This document shows positions 34,790 through 42,753 of a stretch of DNA of 64,000 bases, piece after piece. A model generated the notes under the pieces. It ran no database searches. It had not been told where the DNA came from and saw nothing but the letters and a program-made list of their open reading frames with translations. The number at the start of each line of letters is the position of its first letter. Positions within the stretch are counted from its first letter, which is position 1. The position numbers and the translations under genes were made by a program. This stretch comes from Vibrio mangrovi. Lineage in GTDB: Bacteria > Pseudomonadota > Gammaproteobacteria > Enterobacterales > Vibrionaceae. Location: contig NZ_AP024883.1 in the NCBI RefSeq assembly GCF_024346955.1, positions 2,914,001 to 2,978,000 of the forward strand. The letters run 5' to 3'.

Positions 34790-36414
34790 CAGTGGGTATA
34801 CTCCAGAGAACGGTTAATCAGAATTAAGGGAATCAACCCTACCAGGATCAGAATCAGAGCCGGGAGAGCAGCCAGCTCCAGTTGCTCCGTCGAGGCATAG
34901 TTATAAACATAGGTTGCCAGTGTTTCAAAATTAAATGGCCTGAGCAGTAATGCCGCATTCAACTCTTTCATCGATTCAATGAAAACAAGCAATCCGGCAA
35001 TCAGGCATCCTCGCCGGATTAGTGGCAGATGAACCCAACGCAACATCTGGTTTGGCGTGTATCCCATCGTTCTTGAAGCCATATCCAGCGAAGGCGTGAT
35101 TTTATTCAGACTGTTTTCCACACTCCCGATGGCAACCGCGGTAAAACGCACCAGAAGAGCCATGATCAGAGCAAAAACTGTCCCGGAAAATATTAATCCC
35201 GGTCGTGACCATGACATCCACTTAGCAATATCATTCACCAGATGGTCCATCATCAGAACAGGAACCATCACACCAATTGCCAGTACGGTTCCGGGAACAG
35301 CATAGCCCAGAGAAGCAGCTCTCATCGAGGCAACACCGATCCGGGCACCACTTAAACGGACATAGAAGTTCACCATAACAGCCAGTACAACCGCAATACA
35401 TGCAGCAATCACAGAGACTTGCAGACTATTGAGAACATAACGATGAAATGATGCTGTCCAGCTTTGTGAAAAATAGATCCATGCATAATCACATAGCTGT
35501 ATCACTGGTAGAATAAAGGCGATCAAAACTAATCCCCAGCACCAGAACAATGCCAGCCATTTACGCCACCCATGGAGCACATAGCGAATATCTTCATGAC
35601 TTGAAAACTGTGCCTGAAACAGTTTTTGTTTACGCCGGCTATAACGCTCGGCACTCAGCAACAGAAAAATAATGATCAGCATCATCGCTGAAATTTTGGC
35701 GGCGGCATTGATATTCGAATAACCCAGCCAGGTATCATAAATAGCCGTTGTTAGCGTATTCACGGCAAAATAACTCACCGTACCAAAGTCGCCAACCGCT
35801 TCCATCGCCACCAGAGAAACACCGACGGCAATAGCCGGACGGGCAATCGGCAGAGAAATACGCAGAAAACTTTCCCAGCCGGAACATTTAAGCAGTCTTG
35901 CAGACTGAAGCAGAGATACACTTTGTTCCATGAAGGCTGCCCGGCACATCAGATAGACATACGGATAGAGCACCAATCCCAGAATCAGGCTGGCACCACC
36001 GAGACTACGGATATCCGGAAACCAGTAAGTATTGCCTTCCCATCCGGTCATGTGTCGGAGAAAAACCTGAATCGGACCGGCATAATCAAACCAGTCCGTA
36101 AAGATATAGCCAACAATGTAGCCCGGCATCGCCAAAGGGAGTACCAATGCCCATTGCAGCACTTTTTCTGAAGGTAACCGACACATCGCCATCAGCCATG
36201 CACAGGGAAGACCGAACAACAAAGCACACACCATAACGCCGACAGCGATAATGATGGTATTCCACACATAAGTGGACATCACAGTAGACATCAGGTGCAG
36301 AAAAACATCACCGGAAGCTCCGGCAGCCGTATAAAAAATAGCAACCACAGGTGCAACCAGAACAAGAGCAATCAGCAGACTGCCGGCTTTCCAGAAGAGA
36401 TGTTTCTCTCTCAT
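34789..36414 (-). CDS. fbpB: Ferric-iron ABC transporter permease FbpB
   Basis: This permease of about 541 residues is a fused duplication: two six-helix halves, each with the EAA-type cytoplasmic loop (near 190 and near 480), as in FbpB/SfuB. It forms the membrane channel with FbpC. The ATG at 36414 starts with a good positively charged N-terminus. A TTG six bases upstream (36420) is better spaced from AGGAG, so a two-residue longer form is possible. It sits between fbpA and fbpC. Confidence 0.92.
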   Translation of the reverse strand: MREKHLFWKAGSLLIALVLVAPVVAIFYTAAGASGDVFLHLMSTVMSTYVWNTIIIAVGVMVCALLFGLPCAWLMAMCRLPSEKVLQWALVLPLAMPGYIVGYIFTDWFDYAGPIQVFLRHMTGWEGNTYWFPDIRSLGGASLILGLVLYPYVYLMCRAAFMEQSVSLLQSARLLKCSGWESFLRISLPIARPAIAVGVSLVAMEAVGDFGTVSYFAVNTLTTAIYDTWLGYSNINAAAKISAMMLIIIFLLLSAERYSRRKQKLFQAQFSSHEDIRYVLHGWRKWLALFWCWGLVLIAFILPVIQLCDYAWIYFSQSWTASFHRYVLNSLQVSVIAACIAVVLAVMVNFYVRLSGARIGVASMRAASLGYAVPGTVLAIGVMVPVLMMDHLVNDIAKWMSWSRPGLIFSGTVFALIMALLVRFTAVAIGSVENSLNKITPSLDMASRTMGYTPNQMLRWVHLPLIRRGCLIAGLLVFIESMKELNAALLLRPFNFETLATYVYNYASTEQLELAALPALILILVGLIPLILINRSLEYTH

Positions 36415-36472
36415 GAACAAACGAACTCCTGACGAACATCCAACTGAGATTTTCTTTTCAACTCAGTCAACG

Positions 36473-37486
36473 TCACAAATCAAACTTCACTTCATCAAGT
36501 AACTTCACCGCTTTTTCATGATTTGCCGCGATCTCAGCTAAAGGCAACGGATCGGCCTTAAAAGCACCCCAGGATGAAACCAACGCAGAACTCGGAACTC
36601 CGGGCTTCACCGGATATTCAAAGTTCACTTCTGCATACATTTGTTGTGCTTTATCGCCGGTTAAGAACTCCATAAGTCTGACGGCGTTATCCCGGTTTGG
36701 TGCATATTTGGCCAATGCCATACCACTCACATTAACGTGTGTCCCAAAGGATTTCTGTCCGGGAAAATTAATATAAACCGATTCAGCCCAGGCTTTTTGT
36801 TCCGGATCATTCAGCATTTTTCCTAAGTAGTAGCTATTCCCCAGAGAATAATCGCATAGACCTTCCCGGATCGCTTTTACCTGAGTCCGGTCATTACCTT
36901 GCGGACGACGCGCCAGATTAGACTTTAAACCGATAAGCCATGTTTTGGTTTTCGCTTCTCCGTAATGTGCAATCATTGAAGCGACCAAGGCAATATTATA
37001 AGGATGCTTACCACTACGGGTGCAAATCTTTCCTTTGTATTCAGGTTTTGCCAAATCCATATAGTCAAAATCATCAGCGAGTCGGCCAACCCGATCCCTG
37101 GACGAATAGACACTTCGGGTTCGCTGAGTCAGAGCAAACCACTCCTGTTGTGTATCTCTGAACTGAGCCGGAATATTTGCATCAATCACTTCACTATGCA
37201 GAGGCTGAACCAGACCTTTATCCGCCAGCTCGAATAGCCGGCTGAATTCAGAAGTCAACACAACATCCGCCGGACTGTATTCACCTTCCGCCGCTAGTTT
37301 TTCCGCAATACCTTTCTCAGCAAATTTGACATTGACCTGAATGCCGGTCTCCCGGGTAAACTCAGAAAACATCGGGTCAATCAAAAATGGCTGACGATAG
37401 GAATAAACATTCACTTCTTCAACCGCACCAGCCTGTGTTGCTATCGCTCCCAAAGCCATCACACAAATTGCGAAAAATTTACGCAT
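36473..37486 (-). CDS. fbpA: Periplasmic ferric-iron-binding protein FbpA
   Basis: From the ATG at 37486 (with AAGGA upstream) the protein has 337 residues and a signal peptide MRKFFAICVMALGAIATQAGA. The longer frame (37525) lies over the Fur site region and is unlikely. The paired tyrosines that bind iron in FbpA are in GNSYYLGKML near residue 215, and the N-terminal VNVYSYRQPFLIDP is characteristic. It captures ferric iron released in the periplasm and passes it to FbpBC. A Fur-like double site lies just upstream. Confidence 0.93.
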   Translation of the reverse strand: MRKFFAICVMALGAIATQAGAVEEVNVYSYRQPFLIDPMFSEFTRETGIQVNVKFAEKGIAEKLAAEGEYSPADVVLTSEFSRLFELADKGLVQPLHSEVIDANIPAQFRDTQQEWFALTQRTRSVYSSRDRVGRLADDFDYMDLAKPEYKGKICTRSGKHPYNIALVASMIAHYGEAKTKTWLIGLKSNLARRPQGNDRTQVKAIREGLCDYSLGNSYYLGKMLNDPEQKAWAESVYINFPGQKSFGTHVNVSGMALAKYAPNRDNAVRLMEFLTGDKAQQMYAEVNFEYPVKPGVPSSALVSSWGAFKADPLPLAEIAANHEKAVKLLDEVKFDL

Positions 37487-37510
37487 TATTTCATCCTTCA
37501 AAGTGCTAAT

Positions 37511-37558
37511 GATAATATTTATCAATTCATGTAATTATATAATGAGAATGATTCATTA
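37511..37558 (-). promoter_or_regulatory. Fur-like operator(s) upstream of fbpA
   Basis: GATAAT-A-TTTATC at 37511-37523 matches the 6-1-6 Fur pattern (GATAAT-n-ATTATC) in 11 of 12 arm bases. A second weaker palindrome centred on GAATGATTC lies at 37539-37558. Both are 25-72 bp upstream of the fbpA ATG, the expected place for iron repression. Confidence 0.75.
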
Positions 37559-37575
37559 CAATTCACCCCACAAAA

Positions 37576-37599
37576 AAAACCTGCCGAAAGGCAGGTTTT
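37576..37599 (-). terminator. Terminator of amtB
   Basis: AAAACCTGCC (37576-37585), loop GAAA and GGCAGGTTTT (37590-37599), followed on the minus strand by a T-run. It lies about 30 bp beyond the amtB stop. Confidence 0.92.
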
Positions 37600-37629
37600 A
37601 TCAAAAGGAAGTGATGTGTCTGTTGAAAC

Positions 37630-38859
37630 TTATTTTGCTGTGACGAATTCAGGATAAGCACCGACACCACAATCGTGCATGTCCATACCTTCCATCTCTT
37701 CTTCTTCTGTCACACGGATACCCATCGTTGCTTTGAGGATAGCCCAGACAATCAGGCTGGCAACAAATACCCAACCAAAGATAACCACAGCGCCCAACAA
37801 TTGAGAACCAAATGATGCATCAGCGTTGCTGATTGGCACAGCCAGCAGACCAAACAGGCCACACACACCGTGAACAGAGATAGCACCGACTGGATCATCA
37901 ATTTTCACTTTATCCAGAGCAACAATTGCAAAGACAACGATAACACCAGCGACAGCACCGATTGCAACGGAGTACATTGGTGAAGGAGAAAGCGGATCTG
38001 CAGTAATCGCAACCAGACCAGCCAGAGCACCATTCAGTACCATAGTTAAATCAGCTTTACCCCAGGTCGTTTTACAGACCAGCAACGCAGCCAGAGCACC
38101 TGCTGAAGCAGCAGCGTTAGTATTGAGGAAGATTTGACCAACGGCTGTTGCATTCGCCGCATCAGAAACCATCAACTGAGAACCACCGTTGAAACCAAAC
38201 CAGCCGAACCACAGGATGAATGTTCCCAATGTTGCCAGCGGCATGTTTGAACCCGGAATAGGGTGAACTTCACCGTTTTTACCGTATTTACCTTTACGGG
38301 CACCCAGCAGCAAAACACCAGCCAGAGCAGCAGCGGCACCAGCCATATGTACGATACCTGAACCGGCAAAGTCGCTGAAACCAGCAGCAGAAAGGAAACC
38401 ACCGCCCCATGTCCAGTAACCTTCAACAGGGTAGATAAAGCCTGTCAGAACAACAGAGAAAATCAAGAATGCCCACAGTTTCATCCGTTCGGCAACTGCA
38501 CCTGAAACCACAGACATTGCTGTAGCAACGAACACAACCTGGAAGAAGAAATCCGATTCTAAAGAGTGGTCTGCATCACCGGCCTGAGAGCCGATCAACG
38601 CACCAAATGAAGGTAACCAACCGCCATCAGTGTTATCAACATACATGATGTTATAACCGACAATGAGGTACAACGTACAGGCAATGGCATACAATACAAA
38701 GTTTTTCGTCAGAATTTCAGTGGTATTCTTTGAACGAACCAGCCCGGACTCTAACATTGCAAATCCAGCAGCCATCCACATCACAAGTGCGCCCGAAATG
38801 AGGAAGTAAAAAGTATCCAGCGCGTAACGTAACTCCGTTACTGTTACTGATAATTCCAT
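37630..38859 (-). CDS. amtB: Ammonium transporter AmtB
   Basis: The 409-residue inner-membrane ammonium channel has about eleven transmembrane helices. The two pore histidines are in GSGIVHMAGA (near 172) and ISVHGVCGLFG (near 325), and the C-terminal cytoplasmic tail needed for GlnK binding is present. It follows glnK by 27 bp and is surely co-transcribed. It has no long cleavable signal like that of E. coli AmtB; the N-terminus reads MELSVTVTELRYALDTF, common in other families of Amt. Confidence 0.95.
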   Translation of the reverse strand: MELSVTVTELRYALDTFYFLISGALVMWMAAGFAMLESGLVRSKNTTEILTKNFVLYAIACTLYLIVGYNIMYVDNTDGGWLPSFGALIGSQAGDADHSLESDFFFQVVFVATAMSVVSGAVAERMKLWAFLIFSVVLTGFIYPVEGYWTWGGGFLSAAGFSDFAGSGIVHMAGAAAALAGVLLLGARKGKYGKNGEVHPIPGSNMPLATLGTFILWFGWFGFNGGSQLMVSDAANATAVGQIFLNTNAAASAGALAALLVCKTTWGKADLTMVLNGALAGLVAITADPLSPSPMYSVAIGAVAGVIVVFAIVALDKVKIDDPVGAISVHGVCGLFGLLAVPISNADASFGSQLLGAVVIFGWVFVASLIVWAILKATMGIRVTEEEEMEGMDMHDCGVGAYPEFVTAK

Positions 38860-38886
38860 AATTGTCTCTCCAGTCCTTAGAATCTC

Positions 38887-39225
38887 TTAAAGTGCTTCAG
38901 AATCTGTTTCACCCGTGCGGATACGCACCGCATGGCTCAGATCATAAACAAAAATCTTACCGTCACCGATTTTGCCTGTATGTGCAGCTTTAATAATGGC
39001 TTCAACAACACGGTCAACATTATCTCCCTGTGTTGCGATTTCAAGTTTAACTTTCGGCAGAAAATCAACCTGATATTCGGCACCACGATAAAGTTCGGTA
39101 TGGCCTTTCTGACGACCAAATCCCTTGACTTCTGATACGGTCATTCCTTCGATACCTACATCAGATAAAGCCTCACGGACATCGTCTAATTTAAAAGGTT
39201 TTATGATTGCGTTAATTAATTTCAT
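38887..39225 (-). CDS. glnK: P-II nitrogen regulatory protein GlnK
   Basis: At 112 residues this is a PII trimer subunit. The T-loop uridylylation tyrosine is Y51 in ELYRGAEY, the PROSITE-type regions are intact, and the ATP/2-oxoglutarate site KIGDGKIFV is near 85-93. Because it precedes amtB it is GlnK rather than GlnB: in nitrogen-replete cells it plugs AmtB. A sigma-54-type promoter lies about 41 bp upstream of the ATG. Confidence 0.95.
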   Translation of the reverse strand: MKLINAIIKPFKLDDVREALSDVGIEGMTVSEVKGFGRQKGHTELYRGAEYQVDFLPKVKLEIATQGDNVDRVVEAIIKAAHTGKIGDGKIFVYDLSHAVRIRTGETDSEAL

Positions 39226-39265
39226 GGCGTCCTCTCTCGAGCTGTACTCCGGTTACTGTTCTTAA

Positions 39266-39283
39266 ATCCAAGGTACGTGCCAA
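39266..39283 (-). promoter_or_regulatory. Sigma-54 promoter of glnK-amtB
   Basis: On the minus strand TTGGCACGTACCTTGGAT matches the -24/-12 consensus TGGCACG-N4-TTGC except for the last base (G instead of C). Transcription would begin near 39257, about 30 nt ahead of the glnK ATG, as expected for NtrC-controlled glnK-amtB. Confidence 0.72.
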
Positions 39284-39339
39284 CTTTTTAACATGTTGAT
39301 TTTAATCAATAAACCTAACAATAAGAGACAAAATAGAAA

Positions 39340-39366
39340 AAGCTTGCACAGATAAGGTGCAAGCTT
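39340..39366 (-). terminator. yacL terminator that also matches an NtrC site
   Basis: Perfect 10-bp arms AAGCTTGCAC (39340-39349) and GTGCAAGCTT (39357-39366) have A/T flanks; on the minus strand the stem is followed by TTTCTATTTTG, so it can end the yacL transcript. The inner 17 bp (39345-39361, TGCACAGATAAGGTGCA) also matches the NtrC consensus TGCAC-N7-GTGCA and lies about 90-105 bp upstream of the inferred glnK start site. Confidence 0.7.
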
Positions 39367-39424
39367 TTCACAAAAATAATGCGTGTTTTCAAAACCTCAC
39401 CACGGTTGTGCAAGGCAGAGATAA

Positions 39425-39793
39425 CTAGTTCCGGGTAAACTGTTGCCACTGGATCAGCACAGATTCAAAATCATCCAGACCACAGGTTGCTATACTTTCA
39501 CTTTCATACAACTCAAATTCTTCTTCAAAATCATTGTGATTCAAATGCATGAGGGTATTTTCAAAAACAGTAACTTCTCCATCCAGAATCTTCAGAGAAA
39601 TTTCCCGCCCATGCCATACCTGCTCAGCCAGCTGATTCTGATATGCCGATTGCAGCAATTGTAAAATTTGCTCAATCATTGTGCGATCTGAACCCATTTC
39701 ATCTTCAAGAAAGCGGGAAATCACGGCATGTTCCATATTAAATGAAGCGTAATATTCACCTAACAAGATATTTTTTCTGAATTCAAATTCCAT
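39425..39793 (-). CDS. yacL: YacL family protein (UPF0231)
   Basis: The 122-residue acidic protein matches the YacL/UPF0231 family: N-terminal MEFEFRKNILLGEYYASFNMEH, then HGREISLKIL and an acidic FEEEFELYE block. It has no known catalytic motif and no established function. It lies downstream of acnB on the same strand, as in E. coli, but an acnB terminator separates them. Confidence 0.9.
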   Translation of the reverse strand: MEFEFRKNILLGEYYASFNMEHAVISRFLEDEMGSDRTMIEQILQLLQSAYQNQLAEQVWHGREISLKILDGEVTVFENTLMHLNHNDFEEEFELYESESIATCGLDDFESVLIQWQQFTRN

Positions 39794-39870
39794 AATGCCA
39801 TTGATAGCCGTTTAAACCGGAGCTCAGTATAACCGACGGCATACCGAAATCGTGGGATTGATAATAAAAA

Positions 39871-39894
39871 AATCCCCCCGTTTCCGGAGGGATT
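39871..39894 (-). terminator. Terminator of acnB
   Basis: AATCCCCCCG (39871-39880), loop TTTC and CGGAGGGATT (39885-39894), with a T-run on the minus strand, lies 28 bp after the acnB stop. Confidence 0.88.
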
Positions 39895-39921
39895 TCATCT
39901 CAGAGAGTTTTAGAGCAGAGA

Positions 39922-42519
39922 TCAGGCTGGTTCCTGAAAGATAACCGTATCGGCTTTCTCAGTATACTGACCCATTTTATGGAAGTTCAGATATCTGTAT
40001 GTATCAGCAGCTGTCGCATCAAGACGTTCCGCATACTGTAAATATTCTTCCAGAGTCGGAATCCGGCCTAAAATCGCACCAACCGCAGACAGTTCTGCTG
40101 AAGCGAGGAATACATTAGCACCAGCTCCGAGACGGTTCGGGAAGTTACGGGTTGAGGTCGACATAACAGTCGCCTTATCCGCAACCCGAGCCTGGTTCCC
40201 CATACACAGAGAACATCCGGGAGTTTCGATACGAACTCCGGAACGGCCGAAGATACCGTAGTAACCTTCTTCCACAAGCTGATCGCGATCCATCTTCGTC
40301 GGCGGTGCAACCCACAAACGGGTTTCCAGCTGGCCATTGTAGTTTTCCAGCAACTTACCTGCTGCCCGGAAGTGACCGATATTGGTCATACATGAACCGA
40401 TGAAGACTTCATCAATTTCAGTTCCCTGAACTTCAGACAGCAGACGGGCATCATCAGGATCATTTGGCGCACAAAGAATAGGTTCCTTGATTTCCGCCAG
40501 ATCGATTTCGATAACATGCGCATATTCTGCATCTTTATCTGCTTCCATCAGTTGTGGCTCGGCCAGCCATGCTTCCATCGACTTAATACGGCGTTCGATC
40601 GTCCGGCGGTCGCCATAACCTTCAGAAATCATCCACTTCAGCATGGTGATATTCGACTGAAGATACTCTTCAATAGATGCCTGAGAGAGCTTCACTGTAC
40701 AACCGGCAGCACTACGTTCTGCCGAAGCATCGGAAAGTTCGAAAGCCTGCTCAACCGTCAGATGCTCAACACCTTCGATTTCCAGAACCCGGCCAGAGAA
40801 TTCATTGATCTTACCGGCTTTTTCAACCGTCAGCAGACCTTGTTTGATACCGTAGTAAGGAATCGCATGAACCAGGTCACGGAGTGTGATCCCCGGCTGC
40901 ATTTTTCCTTTGAAACGAACCAGTACAGATTCAGGCATATCCAGTGGCATTACACCGGTTGCAGCGGCAAAAGCTACCAGACCAGAACCTGCCGGGAACG
41001 AAATTCCCAGAGGGAAACGGGTATGAGAGTCACCGCCTGTACCCACAGTATCAGGAAGCAACATCCGGTTCAGCCAGGAGTGAATAACACCATCTCCCGG
41101 ACGTAGTGACACCCCGCCACGGTTCATAATAAAATCAGGCAGAGTATGGTGTGTCTGAACATCTACCGGTTTTGGATAGGCAGAGGTATGACAGAATGAC
41201 TGCATCACCAAATCAGCCGAGAATCCCAGACAAGCCAAATCTTTCAGCTCATCACGGGTCATCGGTCCGGTTGTATCCTGTGAGCCGACAGTTGTCATCT
41301 TCGGTTCGCAGTAAGTTCCCGGTCTGATCCCTTCAACGCCACAGGCCTTACCAACCATTTTCTGTGCCAGCGTGTAACCTTTATTGCTTTCCGCAACCGG
41401 AGCCGGACGGCGGAATACTGTTGAAGATTCCAGTCCTAATGCCTGACGTGCTTTATCCGTCAAACCACGGCCGATAATCAGCGGGATACGTCCACCGGCA
41501 CGGACTTCATCGATCAGTACATCAGTTTTCAGTTTGAACTCAGCCAGCACTTCACCTGTTTCATGGTTACAAACTTTGCCTTCATGAGGATAAACATCAA
41601 TCACATCGCCCATGTTCAGTTTTGAAACATCAACTTCAATCGGCAGAGCACCCGCATCTTCCATAGTATTAAAGAAGATCGGTGCGATTTTACCGCCCAG
41701 AACATATCCGCCTGCTTTTTTATTCGGGACATTCGGAATGTCGTCGCCCATAAACCACAAGACTGAGTTTGTTGCTGATTTCCGGGATGATCCGGTGCCG
41801 ACAACATCACCGACATAAGCAAGCGGATAGCCTTTGCTCTGTAGGGCTTCAATCTGACGAATCGGACCAATTTTGCCCGGTTCATCCGGTTCAATACCAT
41901 CCCGTTCATTTTTCAGCATCGCCAGGGCATGAACCGGAATATCAGGACGCGACCATGCATCCGGTGCCGGAGACAAATCATCGGTATTGGTTTCTCCGGT
42001 CACTTTAAATACAGTGAGTGTGACCTTATCCGGTAATCCGGGTTTAGACAGAAACCACTCTGCATCAGCCCAGGACTGAAGCACTTGCTGTGCATGGGTA
42101 TTTCCTGCTTTGGCTTTTTCTTCGACATCATAGAATGCATCAAACATCAGCAGCGTATGGGACAATACCTTCGCTGCCGTTGGTGCCAGAGACTCATCAT
42201 CCAGGAAAGAAACCAACGGTTCGATATTATAGCCGCCCTGCATCGTTCCCAGCAGTTCAGCCGCTTTCACCCGGTCAACCAGCGGAGAGGTCACTTCTCC
42301 TTTAGCGACGGCAGCAAGAAAACCTGCTTTAACATAAGCAGCTTCATCAACACCGGGGGGAATACGATTTTCAAGCAGATCAAGAATGAATGCTTCTTCT
42401 CCTTGCGGAGGAGACTTTAGTAACTCTACCAAACCAGAAACTTGTTCAGCATCCAGAGGTTTGGCAACAACCCCTTCTGCTGCACGCTCTTCGACGTGTT
42501 TACGATAGGCTTCAAGCAC
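39922..42519 (-). CDS. acnB: Aconitate hydratase B
   Basis: AcnB (865 residues) interconverts citrate and isocitrate in the TCA cycle and is also an iron-responsive RNA-binding protein in E. coli. The N-terminal HEAT-like domain (about 1-160) identifies the B type. The [4Fe-4S] ligands are in GSCMTNIGHF (near 710) and GCSLCMGNQA (near 768-773). Starts MLEAYRKHVEERAAEGV, the normal N-terminus. Terminated by a hairpin before yacL. Confidence 0.98.
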   Translation of the reverse strand: MLEAYRKHVEERAAEGVVAKPLDAEQVSGLVELLKSPPQGEEAFILDLLENRIPPGVDEAAYVKAGFLAAVAKGEVTSPLVDRVKAAELLGTMQGGYNIEPLVSFLDDESLAPTAAKVLSHTLLMFDAFYDVEEKAKAGNTHAQQVLQSWADAEWFLSKPGLPDKVTLTVFKVTGETNTDDLSPAPDAWSRPDIPVHALAMLKNERDGIEPDEPGKIGPIRQIEALQSKGYPLAYVGDVVGTGSSRKSATNSVLWFMGDDIPNVPNKKAGGYVLGGKIAPIFFNTMEDAGALPIEVDVSKLNMGDVIDVYPHEGKVCNHETGEVLAEFKLKTDVLIDEVRAGGRIPLIIGRGLTDKARQALGLESSTVFRRPAPVAESNKGYTLAQKMVGKACGVEGIRPGTYCEPKMTTVGSQDTTGPMTRDELKDLACLGFSADLVMQSFCHTSAYPKPVDVQTHHTLPDFIMNRGGVSLRPGDGVIHSWLNRMLLPDTVGTGGDSHTRFPLGISFPAGSGLVAFAAATGVMPLDMPESVLVRFKGKMQPGITLRDLVHAIPYYGIKQGLLTVEKAGKINEFSGRVLEIEGVEHLTVEQAFELSDASAERSAAGCTVKLSQASIEEYLQSNITMLKWMISEGYGDRRTIERRIKSMEAWLAEPQLMEADKDAEYAHVIEIDLAEIKEPILCAPNDPDDARLLSEVQGTEIDEVFIGSCMTNIGHFRAAGKLLENYNGQLETRLWVAPPTKMDRDQLVEEGYYGIFGRSGVRIETPGCSLCMGNQARVADKATVMSTSTRNFPNRLGAGANVFLASAELSAVGAILGRIPTLEEYLQYAERLDATAADTYRYLNFHKMGQYTEKADTVIFQEPA

Positions 42520-42753
42520 GACTTTTTCCTCTCATTGCGGTTCATTCACTTTATTATAGATGTAGGGAACGAACGTCCTTGGAAACTTGGCACTCCGTTG
42601 CCGAGACAAACTCAGATTATCTTAGCCGGGGAGGCCAAACGGTGGATGAAGAATAGCAAACTTACGCATAAATGGGAATGTATACTCTTTGACCCAAGCA
42701 ACATCTTACAACAAAAATTTTAACAAATGTTTCAAGGTTCCTTAAAAAGAACC

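Noticed and set aside
40516..41106. 196-residue frame opposite acnB
   Set aside because: Antisense shadow in a strongly conserved gene, with no start signals or known motifs.
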